A DNA stretch of 64,000 bases from Niallia sp. FSL W8-0635 (GCF_038007965.1 NZ_JBBOYD010000001.1:970501-1034500); one strand, 5' to 3'; positions 8,189-18,568 are shown, counted from the first letter of the stretch. Numbers and translations are program-made. The notes: generated by a model not told the origin, from the letters alone.

Positions 8189-9442
8189 GTGGCAACTTCA
8201 GCAAACGTTCAATCGACTCAAAATGCAAAGAGTCTACCTGAACAACAAAAAGGATTAAAGGCTCCACAGATGCCTTTAATTATCGGTGGACTTATTGTTG
8301 CAGCAATTCTATTAGTCTACTTAATAATAACACAAAAGAGTATGCAGCCTATACTATTGGTTTTAGGTCTTTTACTTGGTTATACATTGTTTCATGCTCG
8401 TTTTGGTTTCACATCAGCATTTCGCAGACTTGCATCAGTTGGTAATGGGCAAGCATTGCGTGCACATATGTTAATGCTAGCAGTGGCAGTATCGTTATTT
8501 GCACCAATCTTAGCATACGGCATTTCATTCTTTGGAACAGGAGCAACAGGTTATGTATCACCAGTTGGTGTGAGTCTTGTTGTCGGTGCCTTCATGTTTG
8601 GAATCGGAATGCAGCTTGGCGGTGGATGTGCATCTGGTACCTTGTATGCAGTAGGTGGGGGACGTTCTGTTGCGTTCGTAACACTATTATTCTTTATTAT
8701 TGGTTCCACAATCGGGGCAGCTCATCTGTCATTTTGGACAGAGGAACTACCATCCTTTGCACCGATTTCGTTAGCAACATCAACAGGTCTTGGCTATGGT
8801 GGAGCTTGGCTTGTATCAATCATCTTATTTGGGGTAATTGCGTGGATTACATTGGTTGTGGAAAGAAAAAGAAAAGCACCAAAAATGGCTCCACTTCCAA
8901 CAACAACAGGCTGGAAACGAATTTTCCGCGGTTCATGGCCATTATTTGCAGCGGCAATCGTGTTAGCTGTCCTTAACGCTTTAACATTGATGACTCGTGG
9001 TACGCCATGGGGAATTACATCAGCGTTTGCTTTATGGGGTTCTAAAGTAGCGCAATTCTTTGGAATGGATGTAGCAAGCTGGGGATTCTGGCAAGGGAAT
9101 GCACAAGCTCTAGAAGCATCTATTTTTGCAGATTCTACTACAATCCTTAATTTCGGAGTAATTCTTGGTGCATTCTTAGCATCAGCAGCAGGTGGATTAT
9201 TTAAATTTTCTAAAGTGACACTTGGAAATGTGCTTGCATCAATTATTGGTGGTTTACTAATGGGTTATGGCTCACGTCTAGCATTTGGCTGTAACGTTGG
9301 TGCCTATTTCGGCGGTATCGCATCATTCAGTGTACACGGTTATGTATGGGGAATTCTAGCATTAGGCGGAACGTTCGTAGCCTTGTACCTTCGTCCATTA
9401 TTTGGACTTTCTGTACCAAAATCAAAAGATTCATTCTGTTAA
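8189..9442 (+). CDS. YeeE/YedE family sulfur (thiosulfate-type) transporter
   Basis: About 417 residues with some ten hydrophobic segments and two sulphur-transport (DUF395) modules. The signature cysteines are present in GGGCASGTLYAVGGG (first half) and FGCNVGAYFGG (second half); in the thiosulfate channel TsuA these line the sulfur pathway. The role is therefore uptake of thiosulfate or a related sulfur compound, which is inference. The GTG start at 8189 has AAAGGGTG upstream; ATG at 8141 has no ribosome site and lies at or before the predicted transcription start. The gene is monocistronic. Confidence 0.8.
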   Translation: MATSANVQSTQNAKSLPEQQKGLKAPQMPLIIGGLIVAAILLVYLIITQKSMQPILLVLGLLLGYTLFHARFGFTSAFRRLASVGNGQALRAHMLMLAVAVSLFAPILAYGISFFGTGATGYVSPVGVSLVVGAFMFGIGMQLGGGCASGTLYAVGGGRSVAFVTLLFFIIGSTIGAAHLSFWTEELPSFAPISLATSTGLGYGGAWLVSIILFGVIAWITLVVERKRKAPKMAPLPTTTGWKRIFRGSWPLFAAAIVLAVLNALTLMTRGTPWGITSAFALWGSKVAQFFGMDVASWGFWQGNAQALEASIFADSTTILNFGVILGAFLASAAGGLFKFSKVTLGNVLASIIGGLLMGYGSRLAFGCNVGAYFGGIASFSVHGYVWGILALGGTFVALYLRPLFGLSVPKSKDSFC

Positions 9443-9448
9443 TCAAAA

Positions 9449-9487
9449 AAGTAGGTTATCAACTTTTGTTGGTGCCTATTTTTTTTA
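9449..9487 (+). terminator. intrinsic terminator
   Basis: An imperfect stem AGTAGGTTATCAAC / GTTGGTGCCTATT with a TTTT loop is followed by seven or more T. The 300 bp after it hold no convincing gene, only an AT-rich leader for the next CDS. Confidence 0.7.
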
Positions 9488-9787
9488 TTTTAAAATAGGG
9501 TCTTTTTGTTTATTTTCAGAAAATTCTTTCGAAAGGATAGATAATAAATGAATAATTTTTTATACTATTTAATGAAACAACCACTTATTAGAATCTTCAC
9601 AGTTGCGTTGTATAAGGGGTAGGAGGTGTTATATGGTTTTCCAACTCTAGTTTAACAGAGATTTACAAACGCTTAATAGTAGGTTAATAGAGAGTTTCTA
9701 CAATAAGGGAGAATAGTTGACAAAAACAGTGTTAAATCGAGTAGCTTCATTTGCGGTCAACGGACTAATTTGGGGAGGAACTGTTTA

Positions 9788-11851
9788 ATGAAGAGGAAGA
9801 ATCAGCTTGCAATTTTTTTAAGCGCTTTTACAACACTTGCACTTTTAGTATCTATTGTTTTACCAGTTAGTACATACGCTGAGGAGAGTAGCGATAGCTT
9901 TAAGCTAACTATTATGCATATGAACGATACACATGCACATGCTGATCTATTACCAAATATGATTACAGCGATTAAAGAGGTACGTGCAGAAAATCCTGAA
10001 GCTTTATTATTTAATGCGGGGGATGTTTTTTCTGGTACATTATATTTCAACGAATATCATGGAAAAGCAGATTTAGCGCTATTAAATATGATGGATTTGG
10101 ATACGATGGTATTTGGTAACCATGAATTTGACTTAGGCTCTAGTGAGGATGGTCATAAGTCCTTATCAGAGTTTGTTTCCGCTGCAAAATTCCCTCTACT
10201 TGGGACGAATGTAGATTTTTCCGGTGATGCATTTATGAATAAGCTTGTTAAAAATGAGTTTACCGATTCACCAGAAGATGGAAAAGTTTTTGATGGTATT
10301 GTTAAAGAAGTAAATGGAGAAAAGATTGGAATATTTGGTTTAACGACAGAAGATACAGCGAATATTTCAAGTCCTGTAAATGTAAAATTCCTAAACTATA
10401 TTAAAGAGGCAGAACGAGCTGTACAAGCCTTTGAAGAAATGGGAATTAATAAAATTGTTGCCGTAACACATCTTGGTTATGATAGCAATCCTGATTTTGG
10501 GAACGATTTACAGCTAGCTACGTATGTAGATGGAATTGATGTAGTGGTTGGTGGACATTCTCATACCCAGTTAAATGAGCCAGTTGTTGTGACAAAAGAT
10601 GAGAACGGTTCAGAAAAAGATCCGACTGTTGTTGTTCAAGCCTATCAGTATTCGCAATTATTAGGTAAACTTCAGGTGGAGTTTGATGAAAATGGTGTAG
10701 TTATTGGACAAGCTGGACAGCTAATTGATGTTGCTAGTAAAGAAGCAGATTTAGAAGCTGCTGCAGTTTTAGCTCCATATAAAGAAAAAATAACTCAGCT
10801 TTCTACACAGGAATCTGGAGCAATCGCTAAGAAAACTCTAGCAAATCCGCGTCTTACGGACAGTGATGTAAGTGTCCGTGCAAATGAAACAGAATTAGGA
10901 AATCTAGTAACTGATGCAATGCTCGCAAAAGCAAAAGAAAGATATCCAGAAACAGTCATTGCATTCCAAAATGGTGGCGGAATCCGTGCGGCAATCGAGG
11001 AAGGTCCAATTACAATTGGAGAAATCATTGCGGTGCTTCCATTTGGAAATGATCCAGTAGTTGTAGAACTATCTGGTGAGGAAATTAAGCAAATTCTTGA
11101 GCATAGTGTAAGTCAAGCTCCTGCAGAAAGCGGTGGTTTCCTTCATGTTGCTGGCATGAAATTTACGTATGACAGTACAAAAGAGTCTGGCTCTCGTGTT
11201 GTATCCATGTATGTAAATATAAATGGAGAATACGAAGAGATCCAAGCAAATCAAAAATATCTTGTAACGACAAATAACTTTACTGCTAAAGGCGGAGATG
11301 GATTTGACGTATTCGCTAAAGCATATCAAGAAGGTAGAGTCCAAGATATTGGTGAAATTGATTGGGAACAGCTTCGTAAATACATGGTCGAGGATTTAAG
11401 TGGAGTAGTCGATCCTGTCCTAGAAGGACGAATTACTGATCTACTTGGGGCAGATTTAGAAGAACCAGGGGATGAAGAAGGAGAGGTTACACCAGAGGAA
11501 CCAGAAGGAGAAAATCCTGAAACAGATGAACCAGAAGTAAATGATCCAGAAACTGGTGGAGATATAGACAATAGTAACGATACAGATGATTCAACAGATG
11601 AAACAAGTTCAGACTCCGACCAAGATAATACGGACAGTGGTGATGAATCTGGTATTGGAAATGATACTGATTTAGAGCAGGATGTCAACAATAATCAAGG
11701 CTCTAAAGAAACAGTTTCCAATACTTCTGGAGGAAATGCTCTTCCGAATACAGCTACAAGTATGTACACAATGCTTTTAGTAGGTGGAATTTTACTAGTA
11801 GCAGGCATTGGATTCCTTTTATTTAGAAAGGTGAAGTATTCTAAGGCTTAA
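9788..11851 (+). CDS. cell-wall-anchored 5'-nucleotidase (UshA/YfkN-type)
   Basis: The 687-residue precursor has a signal peptide (residues 1-31, cleavage near TYA-EES), a metallophosphatase domain (NDTHAH at 46-51, GDVFSG, FGNHEFD, GGHSHT) with the dinuclear-metal ligands in place, and a nucleotidase C-terminal domain (NGGGIRA, GGDGFDVF). An acidic Glu/Pro/Asp-rich wall spacer of about 95 residues precedes LPNTA (652-656), a membrane helix and a basic tail. It should release phosphate from extracellular nucleotides. LPNTA fits class D sortases better than housekeeping SrtA. ATG at 9788 is chosen for GGGGAGGA upstream. Confidence 0.9.
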   Translation: MKRKNQLAIFLSAFTTLALLVSIVLPVSTYAEESSDSFKLTIMHMNDTHAHADLLPNMITAIKEVRAENPEALLFNAGDVFSGTLYFNEYHGKADLALLNMMDLDTMVFGNHEFDLGSSEDGHKSLSEFVSAAKFPLLGTNVDFSGDAFMNKLVKNEFTDSPEDGKVFDGIVKEVNGEKIGIFGLTTEDTANISSPVNVKFLNYIKEAERAVQAFEEMGINKIVAVTHLGYDSNPDFGNDLQLATYVDGIDVVVGGHSHTQLNEPVVVTKDENGSEKDPTVVVQAYQYSQLLGKLQVEFDENGVVIGQAGQLIDVASKEADLEAAAVLAPYKEKITQLSTQESGAIAKKTLANPRLTDSDVSVRANETELGNLVTDAMLAKAKERYPETVIAFQNGGGIRAAIEEGPITIGEIIAVLPFGNDPVVVELSGEEIKQILEHSVSQAPAESGGFLHVAGMKFTYDSTKESGSRVVSMYVNINGEYEEIQANQKYLVTTNNFTAKGGDGFDVFAKAYQEGRVQDIGEIDWEQLRKYMVEDLSGVVDPVLEGRITDLLGADLEEPGDEEGEVTPEEPEGENPETDEPEVNDPETGGDIDNSNDTDDSTDETSSDSDQDNTDSGDESGIGNDTDLEQDVNNNQGSKETVSNTSGGNALPNTATSMYTMLLVGGILLVAGIGFLLFRKVKYSKA

Positions 11852-11860
11852 TTAATAAAA

Positions 11861-11907
11861 TTGTCCTTCTGTAAGGCAATCATTACTTTAACAGAAGGAC
11901 GATTTTT
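11861..11907 (+). terminator. intrinsic terminator
   Basis: A perfect 10-bp stem GTCCTTCTGT / ACAGAAGGAC with an 18-base loop is followed by GATTTTT. Confidence 0.75.
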
Positions 11908-11958
11908 ATGATGGGAAAATTTCCTTCCTAAAATTCCAAAATTTTTTTCATCAAAGTA

Positions 11959-12008
11959 TAGACAAAACAAATAGATGTGATAAAATTATCTTTAATTAGA
12001 GATAATTT
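11959..12008 (+). promoter_or_regulatory. promoter of the yceI-like gene with overlapping palindrome
   Basis: TAGACA (11959-11964), a 16-bp spacer and TAAAAT (11981-11986) form a sigma-A-type promoter. A 26-bp near-perfect palindrome (11983-12008; arms AAATTATCT and AGATAATTT around TAATTA) covers the -10 and start point. The TTATCT/AGATAA arms are those of the mhqR operator, suggesting MhqR or a related MarR repressor. Confidence 0.65.
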
Positions 12009-12097
12009 ATTTCAAAGTAATTTATCGATAGCAATCTCTAATCAGTTTACCTTGTAATTTTTTATAAAGATCAAGGGAAACTAATTTTTTTAATAAA

Positions 12098-12115
12098 TAT
12101 CTTGAATTCAAAGTA
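12098..12115 (+). promoter_or_regulatory. MhqR-like box in the yceI leader
   Basis: TATCTTGAATTCAAAGTA differs at only a few positions from the mhqR operator core TATCTCGAATTCAAGATA. It lies about 30 bp before the yceI start codon, downstream of the promoter, so binding could block elongation. Confidence 0.6.
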
Positions 12116-12147
12116 AAAAACAAAAGGAAAATGGGAGGAATTTTAAA

Positions 12148-12672
12148 ATGGCAAAATGGACAGTAGATCAATCACATTCTAGTGTAGGATTTGAAGTTAA
12201 ACATATGATGGTTTCAAAGGTAAAGGGGCAATTTGGTTCTTACACAGCAGACGTAGAAGCTGCAGATTTAACAGATCTAACAACAGCTAGCATTGCATTC
12301 AAATTTGATGTAACAAGTATTAATACACATAGCGAAGATCGTGATAACCACTTAAAATCAGGCGATTTCTTCGATACAGAAAAATATCCTACAATTGATT
12401 TTAAATCAACATCTATTACAAAAGATGGCGATGACTACAAAGTAACAGGTGATTTAACAATTAAGGACGTTACAAAGCCAGTTACATTTGATGTAGAATT
12501 TGGTGGAAAAGGCACAAACCCATGGGGCGTAGAAGTTTACGGCTTCGAAGCAGAAACAAAAATCAACCGTGAAGATTTCGGACTTACTTGGAACGCAGTA
12601 CTTGAATCAGGCGGTGTACTTGTAGGAAAAGACATCAAAATTAAAGTAGAGCTAGAAGTAAACCCAGCATAA
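12148..12672 (+). CDS. YceI-family lipid/isoprenoid-binding protein
   Basis: The 174-residue protein spans the whole YceI lipocalin-like barrel: WTVDQSHSSVGFEVKHMM at the start, FDVTSINTHSEDRDNHLKS in the middle and NREDFGLTWNAVLESGGVLVGKDIKI at the end. Unlike E. coli YceI it has no signal peptide, so it acts in the cytoplasm. YceI proteins bind long polyisoprenoids, including quinone-type molecules. Two MhqR-like palindromes upstream link it to quinone stress, consistent with a role in buffering lipophilic quinones; that link is inference. The ribosome site is GGGAGGAA. Confidence 0.9.
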   Translation: MAKWTVDQSHSSVGFEVKHMMVSKVKGQFGSYTADVEAADLTDLTTASIAFKFDVTSINTHSEDRDNHLKSGDFFDTEKYPTIDFKSTSITKDGDDYKVTGDLTIKDVTKPVTFDVEFGGKGTNPWGVEVYGFEAETKINREDFGLTWNAVLESGGVLVGKDIKIKVELEVNPA

Positions 12673-12683
12673 GGAATCAGAGG

Positions 12684-12732
12684 GACGGTTCTTATGTATC
12701 CGAAAGGATGCGTGAGAATCGTCTTTTTTTAT
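12684..12732 (+). terminator. terminator built on a GGGACGGTTCT repeat
   Basis: GACGGTTCT pairs with AGAATCGTC across a 20-base loop and is followed by seven T. The left arm is the same AGAGGGACGGTTCT motif found at 14221 and 14836. Confidence 0.7.
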
Positions 12733-13129
12733 CTAAAAAAGAAAAGGTTTACATTTTCACTTGAAAAGATAGAAAATTCTTCCTATAATAAAGATTTGAA
12801 AGTACTTCTTCTATTAATAGTTTAATGGGTTAAGTTTTGTAGATAAATGTAATCGTTATCAACGTAAAATGTTTACGAATGTACAAAAAAGTATAACCCT
12901 TAAATGATTTGGCAATTCGGTGTTATTTTCCTCTCTTTATACTAGTTTAGTATTTTACTATTTCCATCGAGATATTACTAAAAAAAGTGTCACATTATTC
13001 TCAAATAAAGCTACTTAAGTTAATATTTTTTTTAAAAAGTGTAGGTTAAAATCTTTCCTTCTATAAAATCTGTATTATCCATAAGTGTAACAATGCAAAT
13101 AAAATGAACGATAAAGGAGTGGCTCATGG
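12733..13129. promoter_or_regulatory. intergenic leader with a CcpA cre site
   Basis: This 397-bp AT-rich stretch holds no gene I can support. ATGTAATCGTTATCA at 12847-12861 matches the cre consensus WTGNAANCGNWNNCW at every defined position. A plausible -35/-10 pair for the oxidoreductase gene was not clear, so the distance of the cre to the start point is unknown. It suggests carbon catabolite control of the sugar genes that follow. Confidence 0.6.
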
Positions 13130-14218
13130 ATGATTAATGTGGCTATCATTGGCTTAGGAGCGATTTCCAATGCGCATATTAAGGGGTATTTACAGTTTAA
13201 GGATGAGTGTAAAATAGTTGCGCTTTCCGAAATTTATAAAGACAAGGCATATCAAGTTGCCAAGGATTTTCAGTTAGATGTTGCTGTATATGATGATTAT
13301 AAGGAGCTTTTAAAACGAGCAGATATTGATTTAGTATCTGTTTGTACTCCACCATTTACACATGCGGAAATCTCGATTGCTGCGATGAATGCTGGAAAAC
13401 ATGTATTAGTGGAAAAACCAATGGCTTCCTCCATTGAAGAATGTCATGCAATGAATGAGGCTGCGAAAAAGAATAAGCGAGTTTTATCGGTTGTTGCTCA
13501 AAATCGTTTTACCAATCCAATGATGAAATTGAAAAAAGTGTTAGATACAAAATTAATGGGACCCATTGTACATACACAGGTAGATTCCTATTGGTGGAGA
13601 GGGTATAGCTATTATGATTTATGGTGGAGAGGAACTTGGGAAAAAGAAGGTGGAGGATGCACGTTAAATCATGCTGTACACCATATTGATATTTTGCAAT
13701 GGATGAATGGAATGCCAACAGAAATAACGGCTGTTGCAAGCAATGTAGCTCATGATAATGCAGAGGTGGAAGACATATCCATCGCCATCTTGAAATATGA
13801 TAATGGGTCGTTAGCTCAAATTACGAGTTCCGTTATTCACCATGGGGAAGAGCAGCAATTAGTTTTCCAAGGAAAAAATGCTCGAGTATCTGCACCTTGG
13901 AAGGTGAAAGCATCTAAATCAAAAGATAATGGATTTCCTGAAGAGGACACAGTATTAGAAGAAAAAATCCAACAAGTGTATGAGTGTTTGCCAGCTATTC
14001 CTTATGAGGGACATACAGGTCAAATTCATGATGTCCTTCTAGCAGTGAATGGAGAGAAGGCGCTGTTAAGCGATGGAATTCAAGGACAGCAAACCCTTGA
14101 ATTAATCAGTGCTATTTATCAGTCGGCACATACAGGTAAAACAGTTAAATTACCATTAACAAAAGAAGATCCATTTTTTACAAGAGAGGGAATCCTTCAA
14201 CATGCAAAGAAGAGGTAG
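13130..14218 (+). CDS. Gfo/Idh/MocA family sugar oxidoreductase
   Basis: The 362-residue protein starts with a Rossmann NAD(P)-binding strand-loop-helix (IIGLGAISNAHIKGY). It contains the family marker EKPMASS (about residue 95) with the catalytic-site Lys and the GGGCTLNHAVHHIDILQW segment (about 183-200) that carries the substrate-site Asp/His. It would oxidise or reduce a sugar, inositol or sugar acid; the substrate is not predictable. AAAGGAG lies 10 nt before ATG at 13130; an ATG four bases upstream is immediately closed by a stop. It is followed by a lyxose isomerase-like gene and a GH2 glycosidase, so a role in sugar breakdown is likely. Confidence 0.85.
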   Translation: MINVAIIGLGAISNAHIKGYLQFKDECKIVALSEIYKDKAYQVAKDFQLDVAVYDDYKELLKRADIDLVSVCTPPFTHAEISIAAMNAGKHVLVEKPMASSIEECHAMNEAAKKNKRVLSVVAQNRFTNPMMKLKKVLDTKLMGPIVHTQVDSYWWRGYSYYDLWWRGTWEKEGGGCTLNHAVHHIDILQWMNGMPTEITAVASNVAHDNAEVEDISIAILKYDNGSLAQITSSVIHHGEEQQLVFQGKNARVSAPWKVKASKSKDNGFPEEDTVLEEKIQQVYECLPAIPYEGHTGQIHDVLLAVNGEKALLSDGIQGQQTLELISAIYQSAHTGKTVKLPLTKEDPFFTREGILQHAKKR

Positions 14219-14833
<615 letters not shown>

Positions 14834-14839
14834 GCAGAG

Positions 14840-14881
14840 GGACGGTTCTATTGCTTCCTTTTTGAGGCAAATGAACCGTCC
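14840..14881. repeat. REP-like inverted repeat, copy 3
   Basis: GGACGGTTC (14840-14848) and GAACCGTCC (14873-14881) are exact inverted repeats enclosing a partly self-complementary middle (ATTGCTTC / GAGGCAAAT). Such GGGACGGTTC palindromes occur widely in Bacillus-group genomes, as I recall, and look like REP elements mobilised by a REP-associated transposase elsewhere. Confidence 0.75.
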
Positions 14882-15044
14882 GAAAAGTTGAAGAATTCTT
14901 AGCTGAAAAAATGTGAACGATTAATTTAGATACTTTAGAATAGGAAGCTATTACATTTTCTATGTTTAATAGGTTGATGAAAAAACAGCCCTATATAAAT
15001 AAAAATAAAGTTAAATGCAATTAACGAAAAGGAGCCCTCTATTA

Positions 15045-18000
15045 ATGAATAAGAAAATGCTTTTTAATGATGGATGGGAATTTGCAAAAACTAGCGTAGA
15101 AGAAACAGATAGTAGACACTTAAACTTTGCACCAATTGATTTGCCACATGATTGGCTGATTTATAATACGCTTGATCTCTATGAATCTAGCATTGGCTGG
15201 TATCGTAAAAGCTTTACCTATTCGAAGAAACAAGGGGAACAGCTGCTGCTATGTTTTGATGGTGTATATATGGATTCAACTTTGTATGTAAATAATGAGT
15301 TTGTTGGGGAATGGAAAAATGGTTATTCCTCGTTTGAGCATGATATTACAGCTGCTATGGTGGATGGCGAAAATAACATACTTGTAAAGGTTGTATATAA
15401 AAGCCCTAATAGTCGTTGGTATTCAGGAGCCGGAATTTACCGAAACGTTTGGCTTAAAACAAGAGAGAATAATCATCTCGTGACAGATGGAATCTATATC
15501 GCAATGAATCAACAGGATAATCGTTGGCATATTGAAGTCGAAACAGAATTAGCACTTAATCAAGATGTACACCTTACCCATTCTATTATTTTTAAAAATC
15601 AAGAAATTGCAGCTGTCTCCGAAACGATAGAAGCAGGAACGGAAAGTATGGTCTTAAATCAGCAAAAGCTAATTGTCGATCATCCGTTGCTATGGAGCAC
15701 AAACGAGCCCCATCTTTATCAGCTTCAAACAGAATTGCAAATGAATAATCCAGAAAGAACGACAATTGAAGCTGTTAAACAAAGCATTGGTTTTCGAAGT
15801 ATTATTCTCGATTCAAAGCAAGGATTTCGTTTAAATGGCAAAAGGATGAAGCTAAATGGGGTTTGCGAGCATCATGATTTGGGAGCATTAGGAGCTGCAT
15901 TTAATAAAACAGCTTTAAAAAGAAGGCTGGAAATACTGAAAGAAATGGGTGTAAATGCAATTAGGACAGCGCATAATATGCCTGCAAAGGAATTAATGGA
16001 CCTAGCTGATGAGATGGGTTTTCTTGTGGTATCAGAAGCTTTTGATATGTGGGAAAGACCAAAGACGAAGTATGATTATGCACGTTTCTTTAAGGAATGG
16101 GTACCAATCGATGTGAAAAGCTGGGTGAAGAGAGATCGAAATCATCCAAGTCTTTTGATGTGGAGTATCGGAAACGAAATTTATGACACACATGCAGATG
16201 AGCGAGGGCAAGAAATAACAAGAATGTTAATGGAAGAAGTACATAAATATGATCCGAAGCAAAATGCTTGGGTGACGATTGGCTCCAATTATATGCCATG
16301 GGAAAATGCTCAAAAATGTGCGGATATTGTGAAGGTAGCAGGCTATAATTATGGCGAAAAATATTATCATAAGCATCATGAAGAGCATCCAGATTGGATT
16401 ATTTATGGAAGTGAAACCGCATCTGTAGTTCAAAGCAGGGGAATTTATCATTTTCCTTATGAAAAATCAATTCTTGCTGATGATGATGAACAGTGTTCTG
16501 CACTTGGAAATAGCTCCACTAGCTGGGGGGCAAAGTCAACAGAAGCTTGTATTATAGCAGATCGAGATGCCCCCTTTTCTCTGGGTACTTTTATTTGGAC
16601 AGGTTTTGACTATATCGGGGAGCCAACTCCTTATCATACGAAAAATGCCTATTTTGGCCAAATTGATACAGCTACTTTTAAAAAGGACTCCTATTATATT
16701 TATCAAGCGGCATGGACAGATTACCGGGAAAAACCGATGGTGCATCTTTTCCCTTATTGGGATTTTAGCGAAGGGCAAATGATTGATGTCCGTGTATGCT
16801 CCAATGCGCCGAAAGTGGAATTGCAGCTTAATGGGACTACGATTGGTTCCCATGCTATCGATCATGAGAATGGAACAGAGCTTGTAGGATGGTGGAAGAT
16901 TCCTTATGAAAAAGGTGTGTTAACTGCTATTGCCTATGATGAAGCAGGTAATATTATTGCAACAGATACAAAAAAATCCTTTGGGGATGCGAAGAAAGTT
17001 TGTTTGAAAGCAGATAAACAATTACTGACTGCGAATGGAAATGATATTGTTTTTGTCGAAATTGCAACAGAGGATCAGAATGGGAACGAAGTCGAAAATG
17101 CCACAAATCGTGTGAATGTAAATGTGACGGGCGCTGGTCGTTTGGTTGGTCTAGATAATGGGGACAGTACGGATTATGACCAATATAAAGGGGTAAGTAA
17201 AAGGTTGTTTAGTGGCAAGCTAATGGCAATAATTGCTGCAACAACAGAACCTGGAAAAATTCAAATAGAGGTGACCTCTAAAGGATTAGATAGTGAAATC
17301 CTAGAGCTTGAATCTCTTCCAGCAAAGGCATCAGAACTAATTGGAATTTCGGCAACCATAAAAAATACAGTTACACCAATCGTAATGGGAAGAGAAGAAG
17401 AAATGCCTCTTCGTAAAATTGAAATGATAAGTGAATCAGGGCAACTATTTGATCCAACAAGAACAGAGATGTTCGTGCATGCTAAGCTACTTCCAGCAAC
17501 TACTTCTTATCAAGAAATAGAGTGGAGTGTTGTAACCGATGCTGGTATTGCATCGAATATTTCAAAGGTGGAAGTGCATGGAGATAAGGTAAAGGTCATT
17601 GCTTTAGGAGATGGAGAATTTCATCTTCGCTGCACGAGTAAGAACGGTACCGATAAAATAAAGCTCATTTCCGAGCTAGAGTTTAAGGCGATTGGACTTG
17701 GAAAAGCCTATAAGGATCCGTATGGGTTTATCTCTGCAGGTTTATATGACTACAGCAAAGGTGAGGTTACGAATGGAAATGAACGAGGAGTCGCCACTAG
17801 CAGGGACGGTGTAACGCAAGTGGGCTTTCGTGAAATAGACTTTGGAAATTATGGCTCAGACAAAATTACGATTCCGATTTTTGCCCTATCAGATGATGAG
17901 TATCCAATCCAAATTTGGGAAGGCATGCCAGAAGAAGAAGGCAGCGAGCTGGTAGCGGATATGATTTATCAAAAGCCATCTAAGTGGAATGTTTATCAGG

Positions 18001-18467
18001 AAGAGACATATCAATTGTCGAAAAGACTTCGTGGAATCAAGTCGATTTGCTTTGTTTTACAGCAAAAGGTTCATATTAAAGGCTTTTACTTTGAAAAGAA
18101 GAATCAGGCGTTTGAACGTAATTACGCATCTGAATGTAACCATATTTATGGGGATACCTTTGAAGTGAAAGAACATTGTGTAGAAGGAATTGGCAATAAT
18201 GTTTCATTAACTTTTGAACAATTCGATTTTACAGAGGCCGGCGCAAGACAGCTTATTATTTCAGGGCAATCGCCAATTGAAAAAAATACCATTCATATAC
18301 GCTTTGCAAATGAAGATGGCGAAAGCAATCAAATGGTTGAATTTCTTTACTCAGATGACTATGAAGAACGAGTATTTGAGTTGGAGAAAATAACTGGCTT
18401 GCAAAAAGTAACATTTGTCTTTTTACCAGGAAGTAATTTTGACTTTAAATGGTTTCAGTTTAAGTGA
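15045..18467 (+). CDS. GH2 family glycoside hydrolase (beta-galactosidase-like), cytoplasmic
   Basis: The 1140-residue protein has a jelly-roll sugar-binding domain (about 1-170), an immunoglobulin-like domain (to about 270) and a TIM barrel with acid/base Glu378 in WSIGNEI and nucleophile Glu457 in YGSETAS. These are followed by further beta domains: a DUF4982-like segment, an invasin/Big-like segment with NVTGAGRLVGLDNGD, and a C-terminal carbohydrate-binding-like region. There is no signal peptide, so substrates must be imported first. The start at 15045 follows AAAAGGAG. GH2 members cleave beta-galactosides, glucuronides, mannosides or arabinosides; specificity is not predictable here. 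It forms a sugar cluster with the two preceding genes. Confidence 0.85.
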   Translation: MNKKMLFNDGWEFAKTSVEETDSRHLNFAPIDLPHDWLIYNTLDLYESSIGWYRKSFTYSKKQGEQLLLCFDGVYMDSTLYVNNEFVGEWKNGYSSFEHDITAAMVDGENNILVKVVYKSPNSRWYSGAGIYRNVWLKTRENNHLVTDGIYIAMNQQDNRWHIEVETELALNQDVHLTHSIIFKNQEIAAVSETIEAGTESMVLNQQKLIVDHPLLWSTNEPHLYQLQTELQMNNPERTTIEAVKQSIGFRSIILDSKQGFRLNGKRMKLNGVCEHHDLGALGAAFNKTALKRRLEILKEMGVNAIRTAHNMPAKELMDLADEMGFLVVSEAFDMWERPKTKYDYARFFKEWVPIDVKSWVKRDRNHPSLLMWSIGNEIYDTHADERGQEITRMLMEEVHKYDPKQNAWVTIGSNYMPWENAQKCADIVKVAGYNYGEKYYHKHHEEHPDWIIYGSETASVVQSRGIYHFPYEKSILADDDEQCSALGNSSTSWGAKSTEACIIADRDAPFSLGTFIWTGFDYIGEPTPYHTKNAYFGQIDTATFKKDSYYIYQAAWTDYREKPMVHLFPYWDFSEGQMIDVRVCSNAPKVELQLNGTTIGSHAIDHENGTELVGWWKIPYEKGVLTAIAYDEAGNIIATDTKKSFGDAKKVCLKADKQLLTANGNDIVFVEIATEDQNGNEVENATNRVNVNVTGAGRLVGLDNGDSTDYDQYKGVSKRLFSGKLMAIIAATTEPGKIQIEVTSKGLDSEILELESLPAKASELIGISATIKNTVTPIVMGREEEMPLRKIEMISESGQLFDPTRTEMFVHAKLLPATTSYQEIEWSVVTDAGIASNISKVEVHGDKVKVIALGDGEFHLRCTSKNGTDKIKLISELEFKAIGLGKAYKDPYGFISAGLYDYSKGEVTNGNERGVATSRDGVTQVGFREIDFGNYGSDKITIPIFALSDDEYPIQIWEGMPEEEGSELVADMIYQKPSKWNVYQEETYQLSKRLRGIKSICFVLQQKVHIKGFYFEKKNQAFERNYASECNHIYGDTFEVKEHCVEGIGNNVSLTFEQFDFTEAGARQLIISGQSPIEKNTIHIRFANEDGESNQMVEFLYSDDYEERVFELEKITGLQKVTFVFLPGSNFDFKWFQFK

Positions 18468-18482
18468 TGGGAATTTAAAATG

Positions 18483-18515
18483 AAGCTTACCGTTAAGGAC
18501 GGTAGGCTTTGTTTT
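18483..18515 (+). terminator. intrinsic terminator
   Basis: The stem AAGCTTACCGT / ACGGTAGGCTT with a five-base loop is followed by TGTTTT. Confidence 0.75.
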
Positions 18516-18568
18516 GGTGGAAGAAAGGTATTTATAGGTGGTGAAGGTTGAAAAATGAAGGAGAGGGG

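Noticed and set aside
11326..11691. Ser-rich 121-codon minus-strand frame
   Set aside because: It is the mirror of the acidic Glu/Asp-rich wall spacer of the nucleotidase.
17795..17815. REP-like GGGACGGT inside the GH2 gene
   Set aside because: Only a short match encoding TSRDG in frame; no inverted partner, so probably chance.
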